Source: Azohydromonas sediminis (GTDB lineage Bacteria; Pseudomonadota; Gammaproteobacteria; Burkholderiales; Burkholderiaceae_C). From it: a stretch of 64,000 nt of DNA. The notes beneath the pieces were generated by a model. That model was not told the DNA's origin, did no database searches, and worked only from the letters and a program-made list of their open reading frames with translations. Made by a program: the position numbers and the translations under genes. The stretch spans positions 1-64,000 of the forward strand of contig NZ_QOAZ01000011.1 of assembly GCF_003574675.1 (NCBI RefSeq). The letters are read 5' to 3'. The stretch's first letter is position 1; every line of letters begins with the position of its first letter. Positions 9,104 through 18,119 of the stretch are shown here, in pieces.

Positions 9104-9994
9104 ATGCAGGTCAGTACCTATCTGAAGCTGTCGGTCGCCGTCGCGGTGGCGACGATCGCGCTCAAGGCCGGGGCGTGGTGGATCACCGACTCGGTCGGTC
9201 TGCTGTCCGACGCGCTCGAATCGCTCGTCAACTTGGCCGGCGCGAGCTTCGCACTGCTGATGGTCACGCTCGCGGCGGCGCCTCCCGACGAGGACCACCC
9301 GTACGGCCACCACAAGGCGGAGTACTTCTCCAGCGGCTTCGAGGGGGTGCTGATCCTCGCCGCGGCGCTGGCGATCATCGTGACCGCCGTCGAGCGGCTG
9401 TGGGCGCCGCAGCCGCTCGAGCAGCTCGGCTGGGGGCTGGGCCTGTCGCTGCTCGCCTCGGCGCTCAACGGCGCGCTCGCGTGGGCGATGCTGCGCAAGG
9501 CGCGCGAGCACCGCTCGATGGCGCTCGAGGGCGACGCGCGCCACCTGATGACCGACGTGTGGACCTCGGTCGGCGTCGTCGTCGGCCTCGCCGCCGTCAC
9601 GGTCACCGACTGGCTGTGGCTCGACCCGGTCATCGCGATCGCGGTGGCGGCCAACATCGCGCGCGAAGGCGTGTCACTGATCCGCAGCTCGGCCGACGGG
9701 CTGATGGACCGCGCGCTCGAGCCCGAGGTGCGCGCGCAGATCGACCAGGTCCTCGCCGGCTTCGCGCACCCGACGATCCGCTTCGACCACGTCGTCACGC
9801 GCCGCGCCGGGCAGCGCCGCTTCGTCGACCTGCACATGCACATGCCCGCCGGCTGGTCGCTCGGCCGCGCGGCCGCGCTGCGCACCTCGGTCGAGCAGGC
9901 GCTGATGAGTGCGGTGCCGGGGCTGCGCGCGACGATCCAGCTGCTGCCCAGCGACGTCGAGGCGCACTTCGACGACGCGCGCGACCTGCTCTGA
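9104..9994 (+). CDS. cation diffusion facilitator (CDF) metal exporter
   Basis: 296 aa. The N-terminal two thirds carry about five or six membrane helices with the family blocks [34 protein letters not shown] and the later [19 protein letters not shown], which hold Asp/His metal ligands in known members. The C-terminal 90 residues form the cytosolic ferredoxin-like domain ([22 protein letters not shown]). It belongs to the FieF/YiiP-like group that exports zinc or iron by proton exchange; the actual metal is not decidable here. It is followed by dtd after 7 nt. Confidence 0.92.
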   Translation: MQVSTYLKLSVAVAVATIALKAGAWWITDSVGLLSDALESLVNLAGASFALLMVTLAAAPPDEDHPYGHHKAEYFSSGFEGVLILAAALAIIVTAVERLWAPQPLEQLGWGLGLSLLASALNGALAWAMLRKAREHRSMALEGDARHLMTDVWTSVGVVVGLAAVTVTDWLWLDPVIAIAVAANIAREGVSLIRSSADGLMDRALEPEVRAQIDQVLAGFAHPTIRFDHVVTRRAGQRRFVDLHMHMPAGWSLGRAAALRTSVEQALMSAVPGLRATIQLLPSDVEAHFDDARDLL

Positions 9995-10001
9995 CGCGGC
10001 G

Positions 10002-10445
10002 ATGCTGGCGCTGGTGCAGCGGGTCGGCGAGGCGCGCGTCGTCGTGGCCGGCGAGACCGTCGGCGCGATCGGGCCCGGCCTGCTCGTGTTCGTCTGCGCC
10101 GAGCCGAGTGACACCGACGCACGGGCGCGCAAGCTGGTCGACAAACTGCTCAAGCTGCGCATCTTCGGCGACGCTGACGGGCGCATGAACCTCAGCGTGC
10201 GCGACGTCGGCGGCGCGCTGCTGATCGTCAGCCAGTTCACGCTCGCGGCCGACACCTCGGCCGGCAACCGGCCGAGCTTCGCCGGCGCCGCACCACCCGA
10301 GCAAGGTCGCGCGCTGTACGAGCGCGTGCTCGAGTTCGCGCGCGCCGCGCACCCGCGCGTCGAGGCCGGGCGCTTCGGCGCGGCGATGCAGGTGCACCTC
10401 GTCAACGACGGGCCGGTGACGATCCCGCTGTCGGTGCGCGGCTGA
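10002..10445 (+). CDS. dtd: D-aminoacyl-tRNA deacylase
   Basis: 147 aa, the family length. It removes D-amino acids wrongly attached to tRNA. The two active-site motifs are visible: [17 protein letters not shown] (the SQFTL block) and the C-terminal [10 protein letters not shown] (NxGPxT block). It begins 7 nt after the CDF gene and is likely co-transcribed, although the two functions are unrelated. Convergent with the 137-aa gene downstream. Confidence 0.96.
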   Translation: MLALVQRVGEARVVVAGETVGAIGPGLLVFVCAEPSDTDARARKLVDKLLKLRIFGDADGRMNLSVRDVGGALLIVSQFTLAADTSAGNRPSFAGAAPPEQGRALYERVLEFARAAHPRVEAGRFGAAMQVHLVNDGPVTIPLSVRG

Positions 10446-10458
10446 GCGAGCGGCCGCT

Positions 10459-10872
10459 TCAGGCCCGCCGCAGCCACGTGCGCACGGCGAGCCCGGCGCG
10501 GGCACCCAGCGCGACGGCGGCGGCGTTGGCGTGCGAGATCACGCCGTCGTCCCAGGTCGAGCGCGCGTCGCCGATGCGCGCGCTGTCGTGCCGCACGGCG
10601 CAGGCCGGCACCCCTTCGCGCTGCAGCCCGTCGAGCCCGGCGATGCCGGCTGCGTCGCGGCCGACGCCGGCGTCGTTGAACACGGCGAGCGCGACGCGGG
10701 CCTCGAGCGCGAAGCGCGCGGCGCTGATGCCGCCGTGCGAGCCGCTGACGACGGCGCAGCCGGCACCGCGGCCGATGGCCTCGGTGATGCTGTCGACGAC
10801 GAGCAGCGGCCATCGCCGGCCGGCCACCGCAACGAAAAGGCCGCCCTCGCGGGCGGCCTCGGGGTCGTGCAT
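10459..10872 (-). CDS. conserved protein of unknown function at the end of the transporter operon
   Basis: 137 aa, not recognised as a named family. It reads as a small alpha/beta domain with several glycine-rich turns: LLVVDSITEA, GCAVVSGSHGGISAARFALE, VAVFNDAGVGRDAAGIAGLDGL and a late HDSARIGDARSTWDDGVISHANAAAVALG. The conserved-looking Ser-Gly-Ser-His-Gly-Gly and Asn-Asp-Ala-Gly patterns suggest a ligand or active site. The ATG at 10872 lies 23 nt after the stop of the Bug protein gene, so it is the last gene of that leftward unit. Reading frame and codon use look real; function not assignable. Confidence 0.7.
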   Translation of the reverse strand: MHDPEAAREGGLFVAVAGRRWPLLVVDSITEAIGRGAGCAVVSGSHGGISAARFALEARVALAVFNDAGVGRDAAGIAGLDGLQREGVPACAVRHDSARIGDARSTWDDGVISHANAAAVALGARAGLAVRTWLRRA

Positions 10873-10895
10873 CGTGCGGACGCCGACGGTCGCCG

Positions 10896-11861
10896 TCAGT
10901 CGGCGTACTGGCCGGCGGCCTTGATCGCCGCACCCCACTTGTCGATCTCGGCGGCGACGAACTGCTTGTGGCCGGCCGGCGTGAGCCGCTCGTCGGTGAC
11001 GATGACCGCGCCGAGCGCTTCCTGGCGCTTGACGAAGTCGGGGTCCTTCAGCGCCTCGCGCAGCGCGGCGTTGAGCTTGTCGGTGACGGCCTTCGGCGTG
11101 CCCTTGGGCGCGTACAAGCCGTGCCAGATCGAGACGTTGAAGCCCTTGAGGCCTACCTCGTCGAGCGTCGGGAGGTTCTTCAGCGCCGGCGTCGTCAGGC
11201 GCTGCTTCGTCGTCACCGCGTAGGCCTTGACCTTGCCGCCTTCGATCTGCGCCGTCGTGTTCGTCGTCTGGTCGCACATGATGTCGACCTGGCCGCCGAT
11301 GAGGTCGGTCATCGCCGGCGCGGTGCCCTTGTACGGCACGGTCGTCATGTCGATCTTCACCGCCTGCTGGAACAGCAGCCCGCACAGGTGCGACGCGGCG
11401 CCGAGGCCGGCGTTGGCGAGGTTGATCTTGCCCTTGTTGTCGTTGAGCCACTTCTGCAGCTCGGCGAAGTTGTTGGCCGGCAGCGTCGGGCGGCCGATCA
11501 GCGTCATCGGCACGTCGTTGACCAGGCCGAGGTACTCGAAGTCGTCGAGCGTCTTGTACGGCAGGTTGCGGTACAGCGTGGCCGAGGTCGCCATGCCGAT
11601 GTGGTACAGCAGCAGCGTGTAGCCGTCGGGGGCGGCCTTGGCGACCTTGTTGGCGCCCAGCGTGCCGCCGGCGCCGCCGACGTTCTCGACGACGATCGTC
11701 GCGTTGCCCAGCGGCTTGCGCAGCGCTTCGGCGAGGTCGCGCGCGACCTTGTCGGTCGGCCCGCCGGCGGCGAACGGCACGACGATCGTGATCTGCTTGT
11801 CGGGGTAGGCGAACGCGGCGCCCGTGGCCAGCGCCAGCGCGGCGATCAGCATCTTCTTCAT
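10896..11861 (-). CDS. Bug-type (TctC family) tripartite tricarboxylate transporter binding protein
   Basis: 321 aa with a signal peptide ending near residue 18 (FAYPDKQI). The Bug fold blocks are present: ITIVVPFAAGGPTDKVARDLAEAL, NVGGAGGTLGANKVAKAAPDGYT, and the late VPYKGTAPAMTDLIGGQVDIMCDQ. Such proteins bind carboxylates or amides in the periplasm, normally for a TctAB membrane pair. No tctA or tctB gene lies in this window; orphan Bug proteins are very common in Burkholderiales. It lies 137 nt after the PaaK-like ligase on the same strand, so it may belong to the same operon or be separately controlled. Confidence 0.95.
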   Translation of the reverse strand: MKKMLIAALALATGAAFAYPDKQITIVVPFAAGGPTDKVARDLAEALRKPLGNATIVVENVGGAGGTLGANKVAKAAPDGYTLLLYHIGMATSATLYRNLPYKTLDDFEYLGLVNDVPMTLIGRPTLPANNFAELQKWLNDNKGKINLANAGLGAASHLCGLLFQQAVKIDMTTVPYKGTAPAMTDLIGGQVDIMCDQTTNTTAQIEGGKVKAYAVTTKQRLTTPALKNLPTLDEVGLKGFNVSIWHGLYAPKGTPKAVTDKLNAALREALKDPDFVKRQEALGAVIVTDERLTPAGHKQFVAAEIDKWGAAIKAAGQYAD

Positions 11862-11998
11862 GGAAGGGACTCCTCGGTCGATGACGGCCCGGCGATGCTA
11901 GCGGGGCCAGGCTCGCTTCCGCGTCGCGGGAACTACGTAGAGTGGCGCGCCGCGGGCGGCGTCGCGGCCGGCCGCGGCCGCGGCGCTGGGCGCTGGCG

Positions 11999-13264
11999 TC
12001 AGTCGTACTTGCGCGCGTCCTCGATGACCTTGCCGTCGTTGGGCAGCGTGCCCGGTGCGACGAGCGCAACCTCGCCGCGCAGCTTCGTGACGTCGCGGAT
12101 CGTCGCCGCGACGGCCTGCGCGAGTCCCTCGGCGGCAGCGGCGACTTCGGCCTGGAGCGTCATGCGGTCATTGGCCATCTCGCCTTCGATCACGAGCCGC
12201 GCGCGGCCGATCTCGGGGTGGCGGCGCACGATCTCGGCGACCTGGCTCGGGTGGACGAACATCCCGCGCACCTTCGCGGTCTGGTCGGCGCGGCCCATCC
12301 AGCCGCGGATGCGGACGTTCGTGCGGCCGGTCGGGCAGGTGCCGGGCAGGATCGCCGACAGGTCGCCGGTGCCGAAGCGCACCAGCGGGTAGTCGGGGTT
12401 GAGCACGGTGACGACGACTTCGCCGACCTCGCCGTCGGGCAGCGGCTCGCCGGTGCCGGGGCGCACGATCTCGACGATCACGCCCTCGTCGAGCACCAGG
12501 CCCTCGCGCGCGGCGGTCTCGTACGCGATCAGCCCGACGTCGGCGGTGCCGTAGCTCTGGTATGCCTCGATGCCGCGTGCGCGCAGCGCGTCGCGCAGCG
12601 CCGGCGGGAACGCCTCGCCACCGACCGAGGCCTTGGTCAACGACGGCAGACGGATGCCGAGTTCGTCGGCCTTCTCGAGCGCGATGCGCAGGAAGCTCGG
12701 CGTGCCCGCGTAGGCCTGCGGCTTCAGCTCGGCCATCGCCTGCAGCTGCAGCTCGGTGTTGCCGACGCCGCCGGCAAAGACGGTGCAGCCGATCGCGTGC
12801 GCGCCGGTCTCCATCATCGAACCGGCGGGTGTCAGGTGGTAGCTGAAGCTGTTGTGCACGAGGTCGCCGGCACGGAATCCCGCGGCGAACAGCGCCCGGC
12901 CGAAGCGCCAGTAGTCGCGCGCATCGCCCTCGGGCTCGTAGATCGGCCCCGGCGACTGGAACACGCGCCGCGCAGTGCGCGCGTGGCCGAGCGCTGCCCA
13001 GCCGATTGCCGAGAAGCCGCCGAACGGATCGCCGCCGGCTTCGCGCGCCGCCTTCTGGCGCGCGAGCAGCTCGCTCTTGCGCGTGACCGGCAGCGCAGCC
13101 AGCGCCTCGCGCGACGTGACGGCGCGCGCGTCGACGCCGCGCAGGATCTCGCCGAGCGCGGGCGTGGCCTGCGCGCGCTCGATCTGCGCGGGCAGCGCCG
13201 CCATCAGTGCCGCTTCGCGTGCGGCGGGGTCGCGCGTCTCGAGCGCGTCGTAGAACTCAGTCAT
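11999..13264 (-). CDS. PaaK-like AMP-forming acyl-CoA ligase (phenylacetate-CoA ligase family)
   Basis: 421 aa, the length of phenylacetate-CoA ligases and shorter than ordinary ANL enzymes. Blocks seen are an N-terminal LPVTRKSELLARQKA, the mid-region YQSYGTADVGLIAYE (adenylate site), NPDYPLVRFGTGDLSAI (hinge Asp) and a C-terminal AMP-binding_C_2-like domain with RGMFVHPSQVAEIVRRHPEI. It would activate an aromatic or other carboxylic acid to its CoA thioester. The start overlaps the end of the preceding 103-aa gene by 8 nt. Its place beside a Liv-type transporter and a second CoA ligase suggests the imported compound is activated at once; substrate unknown. Confidence 0.9.
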   Translation of the reverse strand: MTEFYDALETRDPAAREAALMAALPAQIERAQATPALGEILRGVDARAVTSREALAALPVTRKSELLARQKAAREAGGDPFGGFSAIGWAALGHARTARRVFQSPGPIYEPEGDARDYWRFGRALFAAGFRAGDLVHNSFSYHLTPAGSMMETGAHAIGCTVFAGGVGNTELQLQAMAELKPQAYAGTPSFLRIALEKADELGIRLPSLTKASVGGEAFPPALRDALRARGIEAYQSYGTADVGLIAYETAAREGLVLDEGVIVEIVRPGTGEPLPDGEVGEVVVTVLNPDYPLVRFGTGDLSAILPGTCPTGRTNVRIRGWMGRADQTAKVRGMFVHPSQVAEIVRRHPEIGRARLVIEGEMANDRMTLQAEVAAAAEGLAQAVAATIRDVTKLRGEVALVAPGTLPNDGKVIEDARKYD

Positions 13265-13568
13265 CGCGGTCGCTCCAGGCAGCGAGGTTCTTCTTCACGT
13301 GGGCCACGAAGTCGCGCACGTCGGCGCCGGACTTCAGCGTCTTCGTCTGCCACTCGGGGCTCAGGCGCGACGGCTTCTTGACCACCGCTGCGGCGATCGC
13401 ACCGCCGTCGACCGCCGCCTTCGCGATCGCGATGCCGCGCCGCTCGAAGCGACCCTCACGCTCGCTGAGACCCAGCTCGCGCAGGCTGCGCTTCAGCCCC
13501 GCGAGGGCGTCGTCGGGCTTGAACGGCGGTGGCGCAAAACCGAAGTCATCCACGGGCAAGCTCCGCAC
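13257..13568 (-). CDS. small conserved protein between LivF and the PaaK-like ligase
   Basis: 103 aa with this GTG start; a second GTG at 13553 (VDDFGFAPPP) gives a 98-aa form and may be the true start, since neither has a clear ribosome-binding site. It starts with an acidic Pro-rich segment (DDFGFAPPPFKPDDAL). A basic, mostly helical body follows, ending in SGADVRDFVAHVKKNLAAW. No membrane segment, no cysteines. The 3' end overlaps the ligase start, so it is translated with it. It is not recognised; a role as ligase partner or chaperone is only suggested by position. Confidence 0.65.
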   Translation of the reverse strand: MRSLPVDDFGFAPPPFKPDDALAGLKRSLRELGLSEREGRFERRGIAIAKAAVDGGAIAAAVVKKPSRLSPEWQTKTLKSGADVRDFVAHVKKNLAAWSDRDD

Positions 13569-13592
13569 ACGCGCAAGCGATCAAGCAGCCGC

Positions 13593-13664
13593 CGCGGATC
13601 CGGCTTCGCCGGTCCGCGGGCGGCGCCCCCCTGGGGGGGAGCGCCGTAGGCGCTACGGGGGGGG
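13593..13664. repeat. GC-rich hairpin cluster between livF and the small gene
   Basis: Three consecutive inverted repeats: CGCGGA/TCCGCG enclosing CCGGC/GCCGG (13593-13618), a CCCCCC/GGGGGG hairpin with GGCG/CGCC flanks (13622-13645), and GCGCC/GGCGC (13641-13653). They directly follow the livF stop in the leftward operon. No T-run follows on either strand, so they look like an interspersed repeat or an mRNA-stabilising or attenuating structure and not a plain terminator. Confidence 0.6.
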
Positions 13665-14480
<816 letters not shown>

Positions 14481-14492
14481 GAGGCGCCTTTC

Positions 14493-14606
14493 GACTCGTT
14501 CGAGCGCCGCGCGCGGCGCTCGAACGAGTCCCCTGCAGTCCGTCCCCCTCCCCGCGGGGGAGGGGCCAGGGGAGGACCCCGGCATCCCTCCCTCATGGAG
14601 GGAGGG
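14493..14606. repeat. perfect 38-bp palindrome and two G-rich hairpins between the binding protein and livF
   Basis: Positions 14493-14511 and 14512-14530 are exact reverse complements of 19 nt each with no loop. They are followed by CCCCTCCCC/GGGGAGGGG (14545-14553 with 14557-14565) and CCCTCCCTC/GAGGGAGGG (14586-14594 with 14598-14606). They fill most of the 186-nt gap inside the operon. Such structures often lower expression of downstream genes relative to an abundant binding protein, or protect the upstream mRNA 3' end. Confidence 0.7.
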
Positions 14607-14666
14607 GCAGGGGCGGGAGCCGTCAGTGCGGCGATCCCCGAAGGCCAGCCTGATCGGGAAAGCCGA

Positions 14667-15992
14667 TCAGGACTGGCAATCGGCCGCCGTCCGGCGCTGG
14701 ATCTTCTTCTCGGCCGCGTACTTGTCGGCGGCGGCCTTGATCATCGGCTTGATGATCGACTGGTCGCTCTGGTACCAGTCGCTCGTGAACTGCCACTTGC
14801 TGCCGTCCCAGGTGTGGATGCGTGCCCACACCTCGCCGCGGTGGTCGGCGCACGAGGTGCTGATCGGGCGCAGCACGCCGGCGAAGCCGAGTTCGTCGAG
14901 TTTCTTCTGGTCGAGCGCGAGGTTCTCGTAGCCCCAGCGCGCCTGCTCGCCGGTCATCACCTTGCCCTTGCCGAAGCGCTCCTGCGCGCGGCGCACGCCC
15001 TCGACCGACAGCATCGCCGCCATCAGGCCGCGCATGTACAGCACCTGCCCGACTTCTTCGCGCGGCCCCGTGCCCTGGCCCTTGTCGTGCACGAGCGCGA
15101 GCACGTCCTTGACGACCTTGGCGTTCGGCTCGGCGCCGTGCTGCAGCGCGAGCGCGTTGTAGCCCTTGGCGCCTGCACCGACGTCCTTCACGTCGGGTTC
15201 GGCGCCGGCCCACCACACGCCGTACATCTTCTCGCGCGGGTAGCCGGTGGCCTGCGCTTCCTTCAGTGCGGTCGAGTTCATCACGCCCCAGCCCCACAGG
15301 AACACGTAGTCGGGGCGGTTCTGGCGGATCTGCAGCCAGGTCGCCTTCTGCTCGACGCCCGGGTGGGCGACCGGCAGCAGCTGCAGGTCGAAGCCGTGCA
15401 TCTTGCTGCGCTCGGTCAGCAGCGCGATCGGCTCCTTGCCGTAGGGGCTGTCGTGGTAGACGAGGGCGATCTTCTTGCCCTTGAGCTTGTCGAAGCCGCC
15501 TTCCTTCTTCGCGACGTGCTGCACGAGGATGTCGGCGGCGTCCCAGTACGTGCCGGTCAGCGGGAAGTTCCACTTGAACACCATGCCGTCGGTGCTCTCG
15601 CTGCGGCCGTAGCCCGCCGTGATCAGCGGGATCTTGTCGACCGGAACCTTCTCGGTCAGCGCGAACGTGATGCCGGTGGACAGCGGGTGGAACACGGTGG
15701 CGCCCTTGCCCTTGAGGCGCTCGTAGCACTCGACGCCGCGGTCGGTCGCGTAGCCGGTCTCGCACTCCTCCCAGCTGACCTTGACGCCGTTGATGCCGCC
15801 CTTGGCGTTGACGAGCTTCAGGTAGTCGATGTAGCCGTTGGCGAACGGCACGCCGTTGGGCGCGTAGGCACCGGTGCGGTAGACCAGCGCCGGAAAGAAC
15901 TGCGTGTTCGCCTGCGCGTAGGCGCTGGTCGCGACGCTGCCGAGGCCGGCAGCCATGATGGCGGTCGCGACGGCAAGGGACTTTAGGTTCAT
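14667..15992 (-). CDS. periplasmic binding protein of the Liv-type transporter
   Basis: 441 aa with a signal peptide of about 26 residues (cleavage after SAYA). The mature part is a type I periplasmic binding fold (Peripla_BP_6) with YRTGAYAPNGVPFANGYIDYLKLVNAKGGINGVKV at the N-terminus, then YVFLWGWGVMNSTALKEA. The family includes leucine/isoleucine, amide, urea and aromatic-acid binders. A strong GGAGG lies 7 nt upstream of the start. Together with livF, livM, livH and livG it completes one transporter. Given two CoA ligases in the operon, an organic or aromatic acid is a more likely ligand than an amino acid (inference). Confidence 0.92.
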   Translation of the reverse strand: MNLKSLAVATAIMAAGLGSVATSAYAQANTQFFPALVYRTGAYAPNGVPFANGYIDYLKLVNAKGGINGVKVSWEECETGYATDRGVECYERLKGKGATVFHPLSTGITFALTEKVPVDKIPLITAGYGRSESTDGMVFKWNFPLTGTYWDAADILVQHVAKKEGGFDKLKGKKIALVYHDSPYGKEPIALLTERSKMHGFDLQLLPVAHPGVEQKATWLQIRQNRPDYVFLWGWGVMNSTALKEAQATGYPREKMYGVWWAGAEPDVKDVGAGAKGYNALALQHGAEPNAKVVKDVLALVHDKGQGTGPREEVGQVLYMRGLMAAMLSVEGVRRAQERFGKGKVMTGEQARWGYENLALDQKKLDELGFAGVLRPISTSCADHRGEVWARIHTWDGSKWQFTSDWYQSDQSIIKPMIKAAADKYAAEKKIQRRTAADCQS

Positions 15993-16076
15993 GTCTGCCT
16001 CCAGAGGGTTGGTAACGACAACGTGTGCACTCTCGTCAGTGCTCGGGGCACCGCCCGTGGGCGGTGAATCGCGGAA

Positions 16077-17153
16077 TCAGTGCGGGAACGGCCACAGTCG
16101 CAGCTTCTCCTTGCCGATCGACCACAGCCGCGCCAGCCCGTGCGGCTCGACGATCAGGAAGAACACGATCAGCGCGCCGAAGATCATGAACTCAGCGTGC
16201 GAGACCGCCGCGGTGCTGATCTCGACGCCGACGAGGTGACCGAGCGCCGGCAGGAACTGGTTCAGGAAGATCGGCAGCATGACGATGAACGCGGCGCCGA
16301 AGAAGCTGCCCATGATCGACCCCAGCCCGCCGATGATGACCATGAACAGCAGCTGGAACGAGCGGTCGATCGAGAACGCCGCCGGCTCCCACGCGCCGAG
16401 ATGCACGAAGCCCCACAGCGCGCCCGCGACGCCGACCATGAACGAGCTGACCGCGAATGCGGTGAGCTTGGCGTAGACGGGCCGGATGCCGATCACCGCG
16501 GCGGCGACGTCCATGTCGCGGATCGCCATCCACTCGCGGCCGATGTGGCTGCGCACGAGGTTCTTCGCCAGCACGGCGAACACGATCATGAAGCCAAGGC
16601 ACAGCAGGTACTTCTCGGCGGGCGTCTCGATCGGGATGCCGAACACGTTCAGGTTCGACACTGACACCGACCCGGAGGTCGAGTAGTTTGTGAACCACTT
16701 GATGCGCAGGAACGCCCAGTCCCAGAAGAACTGCGCGGCCAGCGTCGCCACCGCCAGGTACAGCCCCTTGATGCGCAGGCTCGGGATGCCGAACAGCACA
16801 CCGACGACGGTCGCGCACACGCCGCCGAGCAGGATCGCCACGACCATCGGCAGGCCGTCGACGCGGATCACGAAGTTGTAGGCGGCGTAGGCGCCGACCG
16901 CCATGAAGGCGCCGGTGCCGAGCGAGATCTGGCCGCAGTAGCCCACCAGGATGTTCAGCCCGAGCGCGGCCAGCGACAGGATCAGGAACGGGATCAGGAT
17001 CGCGCGCAGCAGGTACTCGTCGACGAGCAGCGGCACGCCGACGACGGCGAACGCGATCAGCAGCCCGATCGCGATGCGGTCCTGCGCGATCGGGAAGATC
17101 TGCTGGTCGGCGCGGTAGCTGGTCTTGAACTGGCCGTTCTCACGGTAGAGCAT
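16077..17153 (-). CDS. livM: Liv-type ABC transporter permease LivM
   Basis: 358 aa, about ten hydrophobic segments. The family block GLNILVGYCGQISLGTGAFMAVGAYAAY sits near residues 63-91 and the EAA-like cytoplasmic loop GREWMAIRDMDVAAAVIGI near 205-225. An N-terminal hydrophilic stretch of about 25 residues (YRENGQFKTSYRADQQIF) is typical of the HAAT members that accompany acyl-CoA ligases. It starts 18 nt after livH and forms the heterodimeric membrane channel with it. Confidence 0.95.
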   Translation of the reverse strand: MLYRENGQFKTSYRADQQIFPIAQDRIAIGLLIAFAVVGVPLLVDEYLLRAILIPFLILSLAALGLNILVGYCGQISLGTGAFMAVGAYAAYNFVIRVDGLPMVVAILLGGVCATVVGVLFGIPSLRIKGLYLAVATLAAQFFWDWAFLRIKWFTNYSTSGSVSVSNLNVFGIPIETPAEKYLLCLGFMIVFAVLAKNLVRSHIGREWMAIRDMDVAAAVIGIRPVYAKLTAFAVSSFMVGVAGALWGFVHLGAWEPAAFSIDRSFQLLFMVIIGGLGSIMGSFFGAAFIVMLPIFLNQFLPALGHLVGVEISTAAVSHAEFMIFGALIVFFLIVEPHGLARLWSIGKEKLRLWPFPH

Positions 17154-17171
17154 CTTGCGACTCCCGGGTGC

Positions 17172-18101
17172 TCACACGCGGTCAATGATCTTCTCGCCGA
17201 ACAGCCCCTGCGGCCGCACGAGCAGCACGAACAGCACGAGTACGTAGCCGAACCAGATCTCGATGCCGCCGCCAATCTGCGAGCCGATGTAGATCTCGGC
17301 CAGCTTCTCGCCGACGCCGATGATCAGCCCGCCGATGATCGCGCCCGGCACGCTGGTCAGACCGCCGAGGATCACGACCGGCAGCGCCTTGAGCGCGACC
17401 AGGCTCAGCGAGAACTGCACGCCGAGCTTGGAGCCCCAGATGATCCCGGCCACCAGCGCGACGAAGCCGGCCACGCTCCAGACGATGACCCAGATGCGGT
17501 TGAGCGGGATGCCGATCGACTGCGCGGCCTGGTGGTCGTCGGCCACCGCGCGCAGCGCGCGGCCGGTGGACGTGTACTGGAAGAACATCGACAGACCGAT
17601 CACCAGCGCGGCGGCGATCGCCGCGGCGTACAGGTCTTCCTTGTTGACGAGCACGCCCCCCTCGAACACGCTCTCGAGCAGGAAGATCGGGTCCTTCGGC
17701 AGGCCGACGTCGATCTTGTAGATGTCGCTGCCGAACAGCGTCTGCCCGAAGCCGTCGAGGAAGTAGGTGATGCCCAGCGTGGCCATCAGCAGCGTGATGC
17801 CCTCCTGGTTCACGAGCTTCGACAGCGCGAGGCGCTCGATCAGCCACGCGACGACGACCATCAGCGCCATCGCGGCGATGAACGCGAGCACGTTGGCGAG
17901 CACCTTGCTGTCGAAGCCGCCCCAGTGCGGGAACCACTCCGAGAAGCGCGCCATCGCGAGCGCGGCGAACAGCACCATCGCGCCCTGCGCGAAGTTGAAC
18001 ACGCCGCTGGCCTTGAAGATCAGCACGAAGCCGAGCGCGACCAGCGAGTACAGCATGCCCGTCATCAGGCCGCCGATCAGCGCTTCGATGAAGAACCCCA
18101 T
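17172..18101 (-). CDS. livH: Liv-type ABC transporter permease LivH
   Basis: 309 aa with about eight membrane helices. Family landmarks are GLMTGMLYSLVALGFVLIFKASGVFNFAQGAMVLFAAL at the N-terminus and GRALRAVADDHQAAQSIGIPLNRIWVIVWSVAG, the loop that contacts the ATPases. The preferred start gives MGFFIEALIGG, usual for this family. It lies 18 nt after livG in the operon. Confidence 0.95.
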   Translation of the reverse strand: MGFFIEALIGGLMTGMLYSLVALGFVLIFKASGVFNFAQGAMVLFAALAMARFSEWFPHWGGFDSKVLANVLAFIAAMALMVVVAWLIERLALSKLVNQEGITLLMATLGITYFLDGFGQTLFGSDIYKIDVGLPKDPIFLLESVFEGGVLVNKEDLYAAAIAAALVIGLSMFFQYTSTGRALRAVADDHQAAQSIGIPLNRIWVIVWSVAGFVALVAGIIWGSKLGVQFSLSLVALKALPVVILGGLTSVPGAIIGGLIIGVGEKLAEIYIGSQIGGGIEIWFGYVLVLFVLLVRPQGLFGEKIIDRV

Positions 18102-18119
18102 CGTCGGTCTCCTGGCGGG

